Made by a program: the position numbers and the translations under genes. A DNA stretch of 64,000 nucleotides, taken from contig CANMQE010000001.1 of the NCBI GenBank assembly GCA_947499975.1, forward strand, positions 124,001-188,000, written 5' to 3'. Positions within the stretch are counted from its first letter, which is position 1. Each line of letters starts with the position of its first letter. The notes beneath the pieces are model-generated. The model saw only the letters and a list, made by a program, of their open reading frames with translations. It made no database searches and was not told the origin of the DNA. This stretch comes from an uncultured Sphingomonadaceae bacterium. Lineage in GTDB: Bacteria > Pseudomonadota > Alphaproteobacteria > Sphingomonadales > Sphingomonadaceae. This document shows positions 7,378 through 16,698 of this stretch, piece by piece.

Positions 7378-8724
7378 TCAATCGTATTCGATCACCGCAT
7401 CGCGGCGAAGATCGCGCAGATAACTCTGGGCGCGGCGATTTACGCGCTCGTCTTCCAGCTGCGCCATGATCTGATCGGTGCTGGGGCCCTGTGTTTCACC
7501 GGGATCGTCCCGACCGCACAGCATCAGCACGCGGATGCCATCGGAAAGGTCGCCGAAGGGCGGCGTGATCTCGCCGACGTTCAGGTTCAGCATCACCTGC
7601 TGCAGTGCCTCGGGCAGCTGGCGAACGGTGATGTCGTCATTGTCGACGGTGGTTGCGCCGATGGCTGCCGCGCGAAGGTTCGCATCGCCGCAGCCATTCA
7701 GAGAGCTGACAGCATCGATGAAGGCGGCGCCGCGATCTTCCGCTTCGGCCGACGAAATGCCATCAGGGAAGCTGATGCTGATCTGCTTAAGACTAAGGAC
7801 GGCATCGCGCGGGTCGGCCATGCCGATCTGGCGCTGGTCTATCATCAGCAGGATGGAATAGCCGCCGGGAATTTCCAGCGGGCCTACCAGCTGGCCGGGC
7901 GTCATCTGCTGGGCCGCGGCCTCCAGCGTGGGCTGCTGAAGCTGGGCCAGCCGAATCCAGCCTAGATCCCCGCCGACGATCGCGCTGGATGCCTGCGAAT
8001 ACTGGCGGGCGTAGGCGACAAAGCTGCCGCCCTGGCGCAGCTGCTCGATGATCTGGCTGGCGTTTGCCAGCACCTGCTCACGATTGGCGCTATTGGCCGA
8101 GAGGAAAATCTCGCCGAGCCGGTATTCCGTGGTGCCGCGCGATGCCTCCAGGCGCTGGAACAGTTCGTTCACCTCGCCTTCGGACACGTTGACGAACGGC
8201 TGCACATTGCGACGCAGCAGGCGATCCCAGGCAAGCTCGCCCTGGATCTGGCGCTTGATGGAACGGGGGGAGGAACCGATCGAGGCGAGATAGTTGCCCA
8301 GCTCGTCCGGGCTCATGCCGCGGCCCTCACGCGCGAAACGTTCGTAGGCGGCTTCCACTTCTTCCGTGGTGACCGGCATTTCCTGCGCGGCGGCTTCCTG
8401 CACCTGCAGCGTTTCATCCACCAGGTTGCGCAGCACCTGCAGACGCAGGCGCTGGATTTCGGACGGGGGCAGATCGGTTTCCTGCGCAGCCAGGATCAGC
8501 GCCACGCGGTGGTCCACATCGGTACCGGTGATGACCGCGCCGTTCACGCGTGCGGTGGCACGGCGAACGTTGGGGTCGGTCGGCTCGACAATGAAGGAAA
8601 TGTCATCGGGCAGGTTGAAGGCATCGGAACCCTGAACCTGCAGCCCTTGCGCATTCGCGGTGCCGGCAAGCATGACGGCACCCAGCGCAGCGGCGGAATA
8701 TTTCAGCATTTTGGTCGCAAACAC
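7378..8724 (-). CDS. surA: Periplasmic peptidyl-prolyl isomerase / chaperone SurA
   Basis: Periplasmic chaperone that escorts outer-membrane proteins, including the LptD encoded just upstream, to the BAM complex. The 448-aa product has a cleavable signal peptide (MLKYSAAALGAVMLAGTANAQ) and a SurA N-terminal domain (VNGAVITGTDVDHRVALILAA through LVDETLQ). One recognisable parvulin domain covers about residues 195-305 (YRLGEIFLS ... GGSFVAYARQYSQ ... GGDLGWI ... PGGYSILLM), and a second, more diverged region follows. It lies 154 bases downstream of lptD and is probably co-transcribed with lptD, pdxA and rsmA. ATG at 8724 gives a short extra N-terminus; the ATG five codons later is also possible. 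Confidence 0.94.
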   Translation of the reverse strand: MFATKMLKYSAAALGAVMLAGTANAQGLQVQGSDAFNLPDDISFIVEPTDPNVRRATARVNGAVITGTDVDHRVALILAAQETDLPPSEIQRLRLQVLRNLVDETLQVQEAAAQEMPVTTEEVEAAYERFAREGRGMSPDELGNYLASIGSSPRSIKRQIQGELAWDRLLRRNVQPFVNVSEGEVNELFQRLEASRGTTEYRLGEIFLSANSANREQVLANASQIIEQLRQGGSFVAYARQYSQASSAIVGGDLGWIRLAQLQQPTLEAAAQQMTPGQLVGPLEIPGGYSILLMIDQRQIGMADPRDAVLSLKQISISFPDGISSAEAEDRGAAFIDAVSSLNGCGDANLRAAAIGATTVDNDDITVRQLPEALQQVMLNLNVGEITPPFGDLSDGIRVLMLCGRDDPGETQGPSTDQIMAQLEDERVNRRAQSYLRDLRRDAVIEYD

Positions 8725-8878
8725 GATCGTTGATTACCTTGTCTTGTCTATGGCGCGGGAAAATGCGCCCCTATTGCGGGCCAGGCATTTGCAAATCTCG
8801 GCTTAACCCCACCTGAGCCGCCTCTCCTAAACAAATGTCCGCGCGCTGCCAATGCGCGTGGAAAACTCGCCTTCGGGA

Positions 8879-11218
8879 CTAGTTGAATCCCAGATTGCGC
8901 AAGTTGAAATAGATACGGAAACTGCTGCCGGACTGGGCATCCGCCAGCTGGATGTAGTCGCGTCGCCAGGTGAAGCCGAACTCCAGGCAGTCATCCGCAT
9001 AGGCGATGCCGAGGCGCGTGCGCAGCGGCTCGAACCCGTCAGCCTCGAATGTCGGGTCCTCGTTACGATCCGTCAAATTGACAACAGCCGATCCGAACAC
9101 GGACCAGTGGCGCGCAAACGCCACGCGGCCTGCAAGCCGGATTTCCTCGCGGTCCTGCAGATCTTCCAGTGCAAAATCGATATCGCGATTGAGCTGCAGA
9201 TAGCCAACTTCGACATAGGTGCGGTCGCTGCCGACGGTGGCGTCCACCTCGTTGCGGCGCACGGCCAGGCTGTCCTTGTCCACGCGGAAGCGGTGCGTGA
9301 ATTTCAGGAAATCGCGATAGCGCACCTCTGTCCGCCCGACGAAATCGGAGAACTGCTCGTTGAGGCCGGTGCCATCGGGGAAAAGATCGAATGCGTCATT
9401 CAGGCGATAGGACTGGCCCACGGTGGAGTGCAGACGCCAACCGGGGAAATTGGCCTGCCAGTCGAGCCCGTAGGTCACGCGCACGCCGTCTTCCACCCGG
9501 TCATATCCGGGGAAGCGATTGAGCGCGAAGAGGTTGGAATCTTCAAGGTCGATCGCCCGCGCATCCTCGTTCGGTATGTCCAGATTGCGGATATCGGGCG
9601 TGGCCACCAGTTGCACACGCGGCGTGAGTATTTGCGTGCCGCCCAGAAATTCGCCGATGAAGGGCCACTTGATGTCGACCGCGGCAGTGGCGATGCCGCG
9701 TGTCTGCCAGCCTTCTTCGCCGCGATAGACGGCGGTGCTGGTAAGCAAATTGTCGTCGGAATGATACACATCGCCGCGCACGAGACCCGTCAGCGTGATC
9801 TCCTGCCCAAGGCCGGTGATCCGCCTGAGATCCCACCGTGCGCGGGCGAAGGCGCGCTGCGTGTCCTGCCCTTCGGCACGGGTGATGGCGAGCGTGTTGG
9901 CCTGCAGTTCGACAGTGCCGCCAAGGATCGGCTCGTCCAGCCGGTATCGCGCGTCGATCAACGGCAGGGCCAGCGGAACCTGGCCCTGGTCCGTACCCAC
10001 CAGCAGTGCCTGCGTGGCCCAGCCCGCCATAGAGACGTATGAATTCTCGTCCTGCCGGGTCAGTTCGACGACGGAACGGATGCGATCCTCGCGTGAAATG
10101 TCGTAGCGGCGCAGGAAAGTGCGGTCGCTGGCCACGCGAACGGAACCCTGCGCTGTCCAGTGCTCGTCCAGCTGGAAGCGCCCGTTGGCGAAGAAATAGC
10201 CGCGGAAATCGTTTTCAGAGATTGGCGCGGTGGCGTTGAGCGGGATACGCGAACCATAGGTGGCGTAGCCCGTGACCTGGAATGCGCCGTTCCCCGTTAG
10301 ATGCCGATACTGGGCGGAGACCATCGGTGCGGCCTCCGTATACACATAGCCCGACAGGGTGAGATCGCGATTGTCGGCGATTCGCCAGTAATAGCTGTCG
10401 CTGATCTCGATGCCGTTGGAAGCGGTGAGACCGATATCGGGAATGAAGAACCCCGAACTCGGTCCGCCGTCGGCCCGCACCGTGAGGCCGGGCAGGGGAA
10501 GGATGCGCGCGCCGAACAGTTCCAGATAGGCATCGCGGAACCGGATTTTCGCCGTATCCTGGTCGTAATAAACCCGCTCCGCCGTGACGCGCCAGCTGGG
10601 GCTCTTGTCGCAGCCGTCGGCATCCACCACGGCGCAGGAAGAGTAAACGGCGCGCGTCAGTTCGATGTCGCCATCTTCCCCTCGCGTGGCCTGTTCTGCA
10701 GCAAGCCTGCCGCCCTGCCTGAAGGCCAGCAGCAGGTTCTGCATCGCGCCCGCTTCCAGCTCGTCCGTCAGCACCAGCCTGTCGGTAAACAGCTGGTTGC
10801 CGTTTTCATCGACTAGCCGGATTGCGCCTGTGGCCACGATCTCGCCCGTCAGCCGGTTCCAGGTCACCGCGTCGGCGCGCACGGATTGATCGCCGGATCG
10901 CAGGATCACGTTGCCGGCGGCGGTTATGGTGTCACTGTTCTGGTCGTATCGAAGCTCGTTCGCCTCGAACGCGATTTCATCCGGCCCATCACCATTCTCG
11001 CTGGCGAGAATGCTGTCCTCGATGATCGGGAAGCCGGTTTCCTCGTCGTCGCCCGGCTCCGGCGTCAAGACAGGCTCGATCGCGGTATCCACGCCCGGTG
11101 CCGCGCCTTCCTGCGCCAGCGAACTGGGCGCAACGGCAAGGACGAGCACCAGCGCAGCGCCTGCGACGGACACTTTGAGCGGATTCGCAGGCAGCGCGGG
11201 TAGCAGGCCGGGGAGCAT
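8879..11218 (-). CDS. lptD: LPS-assembly outer-membrane protein LptD
   Basis: Outer-membrane beta-barrel that inserts lipopolysaccharide into the outer leaflet with LptE. The 779-aa protein has a signal peptide (LKVSVAGAALVLVLAVAPSSLAQEG), a low-complexity acidic linker (about residues 38-70), then the OstA-type periplasmic jellyroll (IAFEANELRYDQNSDTITAAGNVILRSGDQSVRADAVTWNRLTG). The LptD barrel domain fills the rest, ending with a terminal aromatic-rich strand (FRIYFNLRNLGFN). A cysteine pair sits in YSSCAVVDADGCDKSPSW. Length fits the family. It heads the lptD-surA-pdxA-rsmA chain and diverges from pepA across 101 bases. Confidence 0.95.
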   Translation of the reverse strand: MLPGLLPALPANPLKVSVAGAALVLVLAVAPSSLAQEGAAPGVDTAIEPVLTPEPGDDEETGFPIIEDSILASENGDGPDEIAFEANELRYDQNSDTITAAGNVILRSGDQSVRADAVTWNRLTGEIVATGAIRLVDENGNQLFTDRLVLTDELEAGAMQNLLLAFRQGGRLAAEQATRGEDGDIELTRAVYSSCAVVDADGCDKSPSWRVTAERVYYDQDTAKIRFRDAYLELFGARILPLPGLTVRADGGPSSGFFIPDIGLTASNGIEISDSYYWRIADNRDLTLSGYVYTEAAPMVSAQYRHLTGNGAFQVTGYATYGSRIPLNATAPISENDFRGYFFANGRFQLDEHWTAQGSVRVASDRTFLRRYDISREDRIRSVVELTRQDENSYVSMAGWATQALLVGTDQGQVPLALPLIDARYRLDEPILGGTVELQANTLAITRAEGQDTQRAFARARWDLRRITGLGQEITLTGLVRGDVYHSDDNLLTSTAVYRGEEGWQTRGIATAAVDIKWPFIGEFLGGTQILTPRVQLVATPDIRNLDIPNEDARAIDLEDSNLFALNRFPGYDRVEDGVRVTYGLDWQANFPGWRLHSTVGQSYRLNDAFDLFPDGTGLNEQFSDFVGRTEVRYRDFLKFTHRFRVDKDSLAVRRNEVDATVGSDRTYVEVGYLQLNRDIDFALEDLQDREEIRLAGRVAFARHWSVFGSAVVNLTDRNEDPTFEADGFEPLRTRLGIAYADDCLEFGFTWRRDYIQLADAQSGSSFRIYFNLRNLGFN

Positions 11219-11319
11219 GGCTTGCCTATTACACCGCGCGCTCCTAATCGCAACGCCAGCTTTGCTGTGCGCGAAAATCGCGCGTGGCTACACGGATTGT
11301 CTTTTGGAGCCCCCCGTTC

Positions 11320-12783
11320 ATGCAAATCGAATTTCGCAACTCGCCCGACGCCGACATGCCCCGCATCGTCGCGCGCATCGTCAACCATGAGAACATGCCG
11401 GCAGATCTGCCGCGCGCCGTCAAGGAGGGTGCAGAGGCGACCCGCTTCAAGGGCAAGCCGGGGCAGGTGTTCGATGGCTTTGCCGAAATGGATGGCAAGC
11501 TGGTGCGCATGGCGCTGGCCGGTGGCGGCAAGACGGACAAGGAAGGCCGCCATGCCGCGCTGGAACGCGCCGGCGCTGCGCTGACCGCCAAATATCTTAC
11601 CAGCGGCGAAACCGCGATGGCCATCGATGCCGGCGCCAGCGGTCTGGATGCGGAGGAAACCGCCGCCGTCCTGACCGGCGCCCGCCTGCGGGCCTGGCGC
11701 TGGGACGAGTATCGCACGAAGCTGCGCGACGAGCAGAAGCGTACCCTCGCAAAGATCGTGGTGATCGGCGCGCCCGACGGCACGCAGGCGCAATGGGAAG
11801 ACGCACAGGCCGTGGCAACTGGCGTGGAGTTCACCCGTGAACTGGTGGCAGAGCCTGCCAATATCATCTATCCCGAGAGCTTCGTGGAGCGTTGCCAGAA
11901 GCGTTTCGAGGGCACTGGCGCAGAGCTGGTGGTGCTGGACGATGCCGACATGGAAAAGCTCGGTATGGGCGCGCTGCTGGGTGTGGGCCTGGGGTCGGAG
12001 CGCCCCTCGCGCATCCTGGCGATCAAGTGGATGGGCGGCAATGATGGCGACGCGCCCGTCGCTTTCGTGGGCAAGGGCGTTACCTTCGATACAGGCGGCA
12101 TCTCGCTGAAGCCCGGACCCGGTATGGAAGACATGAAGTGGGACATGGGCGGCGCCGGCGCCGTTGCCGGTGCCATGCTGGCGCTGACGCTGCGCAAGGC
12201 CAAGGCCAATGTCATCGGCGTTTGCGGCCTGGTGGAGAACATGCCCGACGGCAAGGCCATGCGCCCCGGCGACGTGATCACCTCGATGTCCGGCCAGACC
12301 ATCGAAGTGCTCAACACCGATGCCGAAGGGCGCCTGGTGCTGTGCGACGCGCTGACCTGGGTGCAGAAGGAATTCAAGCCAGCCCGCATCGTCGATCTTG
12401 CCACGCTGACAGGCGCCATGCTGGTAGCGCTGGGGCATGAACACGCCGGTGTCTTCTCCAACGATGACGATCTGGCGAATGAATTGCTGCACGCTGGCAC
12501 CGCCTCTGGCGACAAGCTCTGGCGTTTCCCGCTGGCCCCGGAATACGACAAGCTGCTGGATAGCCCGATTGCCGACATGAAGAATATCGGCGGTCGCTAT
12601 GCAGGATCCATCACTGCCGCGCAGTTCCTTCAGCGCTTCATCGAGAACGATACACCGTGGGCGCATCTGGACGTTGCCGGCATGGTGTGGGCGGACAAGC
12701 CCGGCGCTACGTGGGACAAGGGCGCCACTGGATACGGCGTGCGCCTGCTCGATCGCTTCATCCGCGACACAATGAAGGGCTGA
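11320..12783 (+). CDS. pepA: Leucyl aminopeptidase (peptidase family M17)
   Basis: Cytosolic dizinc aminopeptidase, usually hexameric, removing N-terminal residues from peptides. The 487-aa protein has an N-terminal macro-like domain (about residues 1-160) and a C-terminal catalytic domain. Conserved M17 segments are present: AFVGKGVTFDTGGISLKP (metal-binding Lys and Asp), MKWDMGGAGAV, GLVENMPDGKAMRPGDV and the family signature NTDAEGRLVL (metal-ligand Asp and Glu, catalytic Arg), followed by DLATLTGA. The start at 11320 is favoured by GGAG about 10 bases upstream; an earlier in-frame start lacks homology. It is followed within 15 bases by a DUF2256 gene and then holC, probably one transcript. 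Confidence 0.96.
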   Translation: MQIEFRNSPDADMPRIVARIVNHENMPADLPRAVKEGAEATRFKGKPGQVFDGFAEMDGKLVRMALAGGGKTDKEGRHAALERAGAALTAKYLTSGETAMAIDAGASGLDAEETAAVLTGARLRAWRWDEYRTKLRDEQKRTLAKIVVIGAPDGTQAQWEDAQAVATGVEFTRELVAEPANIIYPESFVERCQKRFEGTGAELVVLDDADMEKLGMGALLGVGLGSERPSRILAIKWMGGNDGDAPVAFVGKGVTFDTGGISLKPGPGMEDMKWDMGGAGAVAGAMLALTLRKAKANVIGVCGLVENMPDGKAMRPGDVITSMSGQTIEVLNTDAEGRLVLCDALTWVQKEFKPARIVDLATLTGAMLVALGHEHAGVFSNDDDLANELLHAGTASGDKLWRFPLAPEYDKLLDSPIADMKNIGGRYAGSITAAQFLQRFIENDTPWAHLDVAGMVWADKPGATWDKGATGYGVRLLDRFIRDTMKG

Positions 12784-12795
12784 CGGGGGCCGGGC

Positions 12796-12942
12796 ATGGC
12801 CAGGATGCGGCGCAAATCCGATCTTCCATCGAAGATTTGCGCCGCATGCGGCCTGTCTTTTACCTGGCGAAAGAAGTGGGAGCGCGACTGGGATAACGTG
12901 CGCTATTGCTCCGAACGGTGCCGCCGGTCGAAAGGAAAATGA
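12796..12942 (+). CDS. DUF2256 small zinc-finger-like protein
   Basis: A 48-aa protein, short enough to be missed by many gene finders: [20 protein letters not shown] then [28 protein letters not shown]. Four cysteines in a CxxC...CxxxC arrangement (CAAC and CSERC) and a Trp/Arg-rich centre match the DUF2256 family, which is probably zinc-binding. The function is not established. It lies between pepA and holC: it starts 12 bases after the pepA stop, and its TGA overlaps the holC ATG as ATGA, so its translation is coupled to a replication gene. Composition and codon use match the neighbours. Confidence 0.85.
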   Translation: MARMRRKSDLPSKICAACGLSFTWRKKWERDWDNVRYCSERCRRSKGK

Positions 12943-13385
12943 AATCCATGCGAGTCGATTTCTACCTGCTTTCCAGCGACACCGCCCCTTCGGCCATCGC
13001 CGCGCTGGCCACAAAGGTGCGGCAGGCAGACAAGCGTTTGCTGGTGGTGGCAAACGATTTGCCGTTACTGGAGGAAACCAGCCAGGCGCTGTGGGAATCC
13101 TCGCCCGAGGCGTTTCTGGCCAATGGCATCGCGGGGGACGAGCATGACGCCATGCAGCCTATCCTGCTGTCCGACGATGTCGATCCCGCCAACGGTGCCA
13201 CATTCCTGCTGATCGCCGATGGCCTGTGGCGCGAGCCGGGCGATCATTTCGAGCGCGTGCTGTTCCTGTTCGATCAGCAGACGATCGATGGTGCCCGCCT
13301 GACGTGGAAAGCACTGCAGGACCGCGAGGGGATGGAACGCAAGTTCTGGAAACAGCAGGGCGGCCGCTGGGTCGAGGGGCCTTGA
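12939..13385 (+). CDS. holC: DNA polymerase III subunit chi
   Basis: Chi links the clamp-loader complex to single-stranded-DNA-binding protein during replication. The 148-aa protein begins [52 protein letters not shown], the typical chi core. The later segments [22 protein letters not shown] and [19 protein letters not shown] correspond to the conserved central and C-terminal parts. The ATG at 12939 overlaps the upstream stop (ATGA) and follows AAAGGAAA, so it is preferred over the ATG three codons later. The pepA then holC order is common in alphaproteobacteria and gammaproteobacteria. Confidence 0.93.
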   Translation: MKSMRVDFYLLSSDTAPSAIAALATKVRQADKRLLVVANDLPLLEETSQALWESSPEAFLANGIAGDEHDAMQPILLSDDVDPANGATFLLIADGLWREPGDHFERVLFLFDQQTIDGARLTWKALQDREGMERKFWKQQGGRWVEGP

Positions 13386-13435
13386 CGCGCGCGCTTGGCG
13401 GGCGAACAGTCGGCTTGCTTCACATGGGGGTTTTC

Positions 13436-13933
13436 ATGCGCACGATCCTGTTTCTTTCCGCCGCTGCTGTCGCACTGTCCGCATGCGGCCCCGCCGACGA
13501 AGGTTCCGCCCTGATCGAGGACGGGCAGACCGTCGATTACGACACCAGTTCCGCCAGTGCCAATTCAGAGATTCGCATTGCCGACGCAAACGGTGGGGAA
13601 ACGGTTATAAATTCCAGCGCAGGATCCGCCGATTTGCCCGATGGCTATTCGGTCTATCCCGATGCGACGGTTGTCTCTTCCACCGTGATGAACCAGTCGG
13701 ACGGGCAGGGCACGCTGATCATCATGCAGAGCGATGCAGAGCCCGAGCAACTGGTGAAGTTCTACCGCCAGCAGGCCCAGAATGCCGGTATCGAGATCGG
13801 GATGGAGATGACGTCCAACGGCATGATGATGATCGCGGGAGAGACCGATGACGGTGGCACTTTCAGCTTCAGCGCCTCCCCTTCCGAAGGGGGCACCACG
13901 GGACAACTCGTGGTCGGCAAGGGGCTGAACTGA
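13436..13933 (+). CDS. Putative lipoprotein with C-terminal sensor-like domain
   Basis: A 165-aa protein with a lipoprotein signal peptide ending in a lipobox ([17 protein letters not shown]; acylated Cys about residue 17). An acidic, serine-rich linker follows ([26 protein letters not shown]). The C-terminal part, [26 protein letters not shown] to the end, is compact and resembles small alpha-beta domains in which a peptide monitors residue pairs ([15 protein letters not shown] ... GTFSFSAS). I do not recognise a named function. The start at 13436 has GGGGG five bases upstream; another ATG 12 bases earlier is possible. It follows holC by 50 bases and precedes ndk. Confidence 0.75.
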   Translation: MRTILFLSAAAVALSACGPADEGSALIEDGQTVDYDTSSASANSEIRIADANGGETVINSSAGSADLPDGYSVYPDATVVSSTVMNQSDGQGTLIIMQSDAEPEQLVKFYRQQAQNAGIEIGMEMTSNGMMMIAGETDDGGTFSFSASPSEGGTTGQLVVGKGLN

Positions 13934-14042
13934 GCCCGATCGACGTTGCGCCGGATGCAAGCCTGCTTGCCCTGCGCAGGCGGGGGCGCTAGGGGCCGCG
14001 CGGAATCTTCAAAACAACGAATTCTCGCAAAGGATACATCCC

Positions 14043-14465
14043 ATGGCGGTCACCCGCACCTTCTCGATCATCAAGCCCGATGCAACCCGCCGCAACCTGA
14101 CCGGCGCCGTCACCAAGATGCTGGAAGACGCAGGACTGCGCATCGTTGCTTCCAAGCGCATCCAGATGACCAAGGAACAGGCCGAGGGTTTCTACGCCGT
14201 GCACAAGGAACGCCCCTTCTTTGGCGAACTGGTGGAATTCATGATCAGTGGCCCTGTCATCGTGCAGGTGCTGGAAGGCGAAGACGCCGTGGCTCGCAAT
14301 CGCAAGGTGATGGGCGCCACCAATCCGGCAGACGCCGATGAGGGCACGATCCGCAAGGCCTATGCAGAAAGCATCGAAGCAAACTCCGTCCATGGTTCGG
14401 ACAGCGAGGAAAATGCCAAGATCGAAATCGATTACTTCTTCGACGAAGATGAAATCGTAGGCTGA
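14043..14465 (+). CDS. ndk: Nucleoside diphosphate kinase
   Basis: Transfers the gamma-phosphate of ATP to nucleoside diphosphates through a phosphohistidine, balancing NTP and dNTP pools in the cytosol. The 140-aa product matches the family length and shows [15 protein letters not shown], the [16 protein letters not shown] segment, [20 protein letters not shown] and the active-site His in ANSVHGSDS near residue 117. AAAGGA lies about 10 bases before the ATG. It stands alone with a clear terminator just downstream. Confidence 0.98.
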   Translation: MAVTRTFSIIKPDATRRNLTGAVTKMLEDAGLRIVASKRIQMTKEQAEGFYAVHKERPFFGELVEFMISGPVIVQVLEGEDAVARNRKVMGATNPADADEGTIRKAYAESIEANSVHGSDSEENAKIEIDYFFDEDEIVG

Positions 14466-14498
14466 TTTTTCGGGCTAAGGCCCAGGTCGAAATTACGG

Positions 14499-14550
14499 TC
14501 CCTCGTGGTGGTGGTAAATTTTACCTCCATCACGGGGGGTTTTTATTTTA
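14499..14550 (+). terminator. Rho-independent terminator of ndk
   Basis: A long hairpin with arms around CCCTCGTGGTGGTGGTAAA and TTTACCTCCATCACGGGG, a few mismatches allowed, is followed by TTTTTATTTTA. It begins 34 bases after the ndk stop codon. Confidence 0.85.
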
Positions 14551-14607
14551 TCCTATCTTTATTCCCCGAGTCGTTTTTCGCTTTCTTTTGCGCAGAGGGA
14601 GGGCTGT

Positions 14608-15000
14608 TTGTTTAATTGGCTGAACAAGACCCCGGTGCGAACCGTGGAGCGGTTCATCGATGCTATGAACGCGCGCGATTTCAAGCGGGTGGAAGGCCTG
14701 CTTGCGAACGATGTTCGGCTTATCGATACGGCGAACCACCAATTGCGTGGCCGCGAGCCGGTGATGGCGCTGCTGCTCCAGATTGCCGAAATGGCGCCTG
14801 ATTACAGGCTTGAAAGAGAGAGCGTGGTCGCGCGTGGAGAAGACATTCTGGTTTCCGGCAAGGCGATATCGAGCAATGCCGAGGCCGCTTCGGCATCGCA
14901 GTGGCGTGCGCGTGCGGAGAACGGAAAACTGCTCGAATGGCAATCATACGGGAACGTGCTCGGCCCATCATTGATCGCGAAGCTGCATGAAGCGACGTGA
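14608..15000 (+). CDS. SnoaL/NTF2-like protein
   Basis: A 130-aa cytoplasmic protein of the NTF2-like superfamily: TVERFIDAMNARDFKRVEGLLANDVRLIDTANHQLRGREPVMALLLQ forms the usual helix-strand start of a cone-shaped fold. ASQWRARAENGKLLEWQSYGN gives the final strand pair. These folds serve as small enzymes or ligand-binding subunits; no catalytic residues can be assigned. The start is a TTG at 14608 preceded by GAGGGAGGG, a strong ribosome-binding site, and no better ATG exists upstream. A second copy with similar sequence follows directly but is frameshifted, so the pair arose by tandem duplication. Confidence 0.8.
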   Translation: MFNWLNKTPVRTVERFIDAMNARDFKRVEGLLANDVRLIDTANHQLRGREPVMALLLQIAEMAPDYRLERESVVARGEDILVSGKAISSNAEAASASQWRARAENGKLLEWQSYGNVLGPSLIAKLHEAT

Positions 15001-15036
15001 GGCGACGCGAATTTCATACAATGGGGTGATACCGGC

Positions 15037-15449
15037 GTGCAGATATGGCCAGAAAAACCAACGAAAACCGTTCTGCGCTATATCGCGGCACTCAACCGGC
15101 GCGACATTGATGAGGTGAGGACCTCTATGCTGCCGATGTTCGCCTGATCGATAGCACGGGCGGCTGGGTGGAAGGACGCGAGAAGGCCATCGCTGCCACA
15201 AACGCCTTCTTCGAATTAGAAGACAGCTTCAGACTGGACTGTGAGGCGATCTCCATGCGCGGCAACGATGTGCTGGTCCGCGGTCGGACCAAGGCCAGAA
15301 ACCCCGGAATTGCGTCCGACAGGCTGTGGCGCGCACGGGTGAAAAACGGAAAGCTTTCTCACTGGCAAAGCTACGGCTCGGGCACGAAATCATCGCTGGC
15401 GAAAACGCTGCTGCCAGATCACGCCCATGGCCCGAACGAGTGGCGATGA
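15037..15449 (+). pseudogene. Frameshifted tandem paralogue of the SnoaL/NTF2-like gene
   Basis: Two frames together encode a second NTF2-like protein. From GTG at 15037 the frame reads KTVLRYIAALNRRDIDEV and then stops at TGA after MLPMFA. Moving one base at about 15116-15120 restores EDLYAADVRLIDSTGGWVEG, which continues to WRARVKNGKLSHWQSYGSG and a stop at 15449. The intact neighbour has KRVEGLLANDVRLIDTANHQLRG and WRARAENGKLLEWQSYGN, so homology runs across the break. A single missing base, expected between GAGGTG and AGGAC, explains it. Either the gene has decayed or this is a sequencing or assembly error; no transposon is present. The true start is uncertain. Confidence 0.8.
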
Positions 15450-15492
15450 GGCTGTAAGCCCGGCGTTGCTGGCCGAAGATTGAAGCACCGGC

Positions 15493-16695
15493 TCACGCCG
15501 CGTTGCTTGAAAATTCCCGCATCTGCTGCCCGTGCCGCTTGTGCGGCGAATTTTTCGCGCGCCCCTGTTCGGCGCGCATGCCGTCCAGCGCCTTTGCTGT
15601 GAACGGCAAGTGCAGATCGGCATAAACCCGCGCCATCTCCGCTTCCCAGTCCGCGTTCAGCGCCTCGAACGAGACTTCGGACAGGGGGCCGTCGAAAGTT
15701 GCGAGCGCTTCATCCATCCGTTGCTGTCGCAGGGCGATCTTGCGAGCGACTTCATTCTCGATCCAGGCGAAATCCACGTCGTTGGACTGCATCGCCATCT
15801 GGTTTGCCACCAGCGACGCCGCGCTGCGAGTAAGGTCATCCTCGCCGCGGCGCGTGTGCACCACGCGGGCGTCGGGGAATTGTGCTAGCAGGGCCGGCAA
15901 ATCCTCGGCAAACTGGGGCACTTTCAGAACGCGGGGCAGGGCGGCGTTTTCGTGCCATTTTGCATCGCTGCGCAGGACGCGCGCGAATTCGCGGTACACC
16001 ATCGTGGGGTCACGCGCTTCGCTGAAGGCGGTGAAGCTGGGTACGCGCCACTGCGCCTCGTATGCGCAGTGATCCAGCGCGGCGGCCAGCCAGCCCAGTT
16101 CCTCGTCCACGCGGGTTGCGCCGAAGGGATGCAGCGTATCCAGCCACGGATCCAGCGTGCGGGCAATCAGCAGCGAGAAGGCAGACCAGACGGGCCGCGT
16201 ATCGGGGGTGCGCGGGACGGGGTGCCAGCTATCGCAAAAGCGAGTTGCTGCCAGCGCCGGGTCCGACGCGAGCAGGCGATGAACGCGCGTCGTGCCGCTG
16301 CGCATGTGGCCCACCACAATAATCGGCGGGGCCAGCGGCGTTTCCAGGATGGCAGGATCGTCCTGCCACATCGCGCCCAGTTCGAGGCGCTGGCGGATCA
16401 CCCGTACAAGCTGGCCATGGGCCACCGTCAGGCCGAGGGGATTGAGACGCGCCTCTGCCATCAGCGCATCGCACAAAACCTCCAGCCGCAGGCGGAAATC
16501 GGCAACGGCCGCTTCGCTGCGTGGTCCCCGCTCGCCCGTCGCAGGGGCGGAGCGCAGGGCTTTGGCCCACAACGCTTCGGGATCGAGGGATGGCTTGTCG
16601 CTAAGCCCGTTGCGCCATGCCTTTTCCAGCCAGCCGTTCACACGGTCCACCCGCGAAGAGCGGGCGCAGGGGTGTGGGCGGGGAGGGTGGCTCAT
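15493..16695 (-). CDS. Sulfotransferase-family protein
   Basis: A 400-aa protein of the bacterial PAPS-dependent sulfotransferase superfamily (Sulfotransfer_3 type). The 5-prime phosphosulfate-binding loop is seen as VVGHMRSGTTRVHRLLASDP (about residues 126-145). A later region, FPDARVVHTRRGEDDLTRSAASLVANQM, holds the typical 3-prime-phosphate-binding Arg/Ser. An N-terminal helical extension of about 110 residues precedes the fold. The substrate cannot be predicted; relatives are often uncharacterised and some may not use PAPS. It starts three bases after the purN stop, so it lies at the end of a purM-purN transcript, although a purine role is not implied. Confidence 0.82.
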   Translation of the reverse strand: MSHPPRPHPCARSSRVDRVNGWLEKAWRNGLSDKPSLDPEALWAKALRSAPATGERGPRSEAAVADFRLRLEVLCDALMAEARLNPLGLTVAHGQLVRVIRQRLELGAMWQDDPAILETPLAPPIIVVGHMRSGTTRVHRLLASDPALAATRFCDSWHPVPRTPDTRPVWSAFSLLIARTLDPWLDTLHPFGATRVDEELGWLAAALDHCAYEAQWRVPSFTAFSEARDPTMVYREFARVLRSDAKWHENAALPRVLKVPQFAEDLPALLAQFPDARVVHTRRGEDDLTRSAASLVANQMAMQSNDVDFAWIENEVARKIALRQQRMDEALATFDGPLSEVSFEALNADWEAEMARVYADLHLPFTAKALDGMRAEQGRAKNSPHKRHGQQMREFSSNAA

Positions 16696-16698
16696 GCT

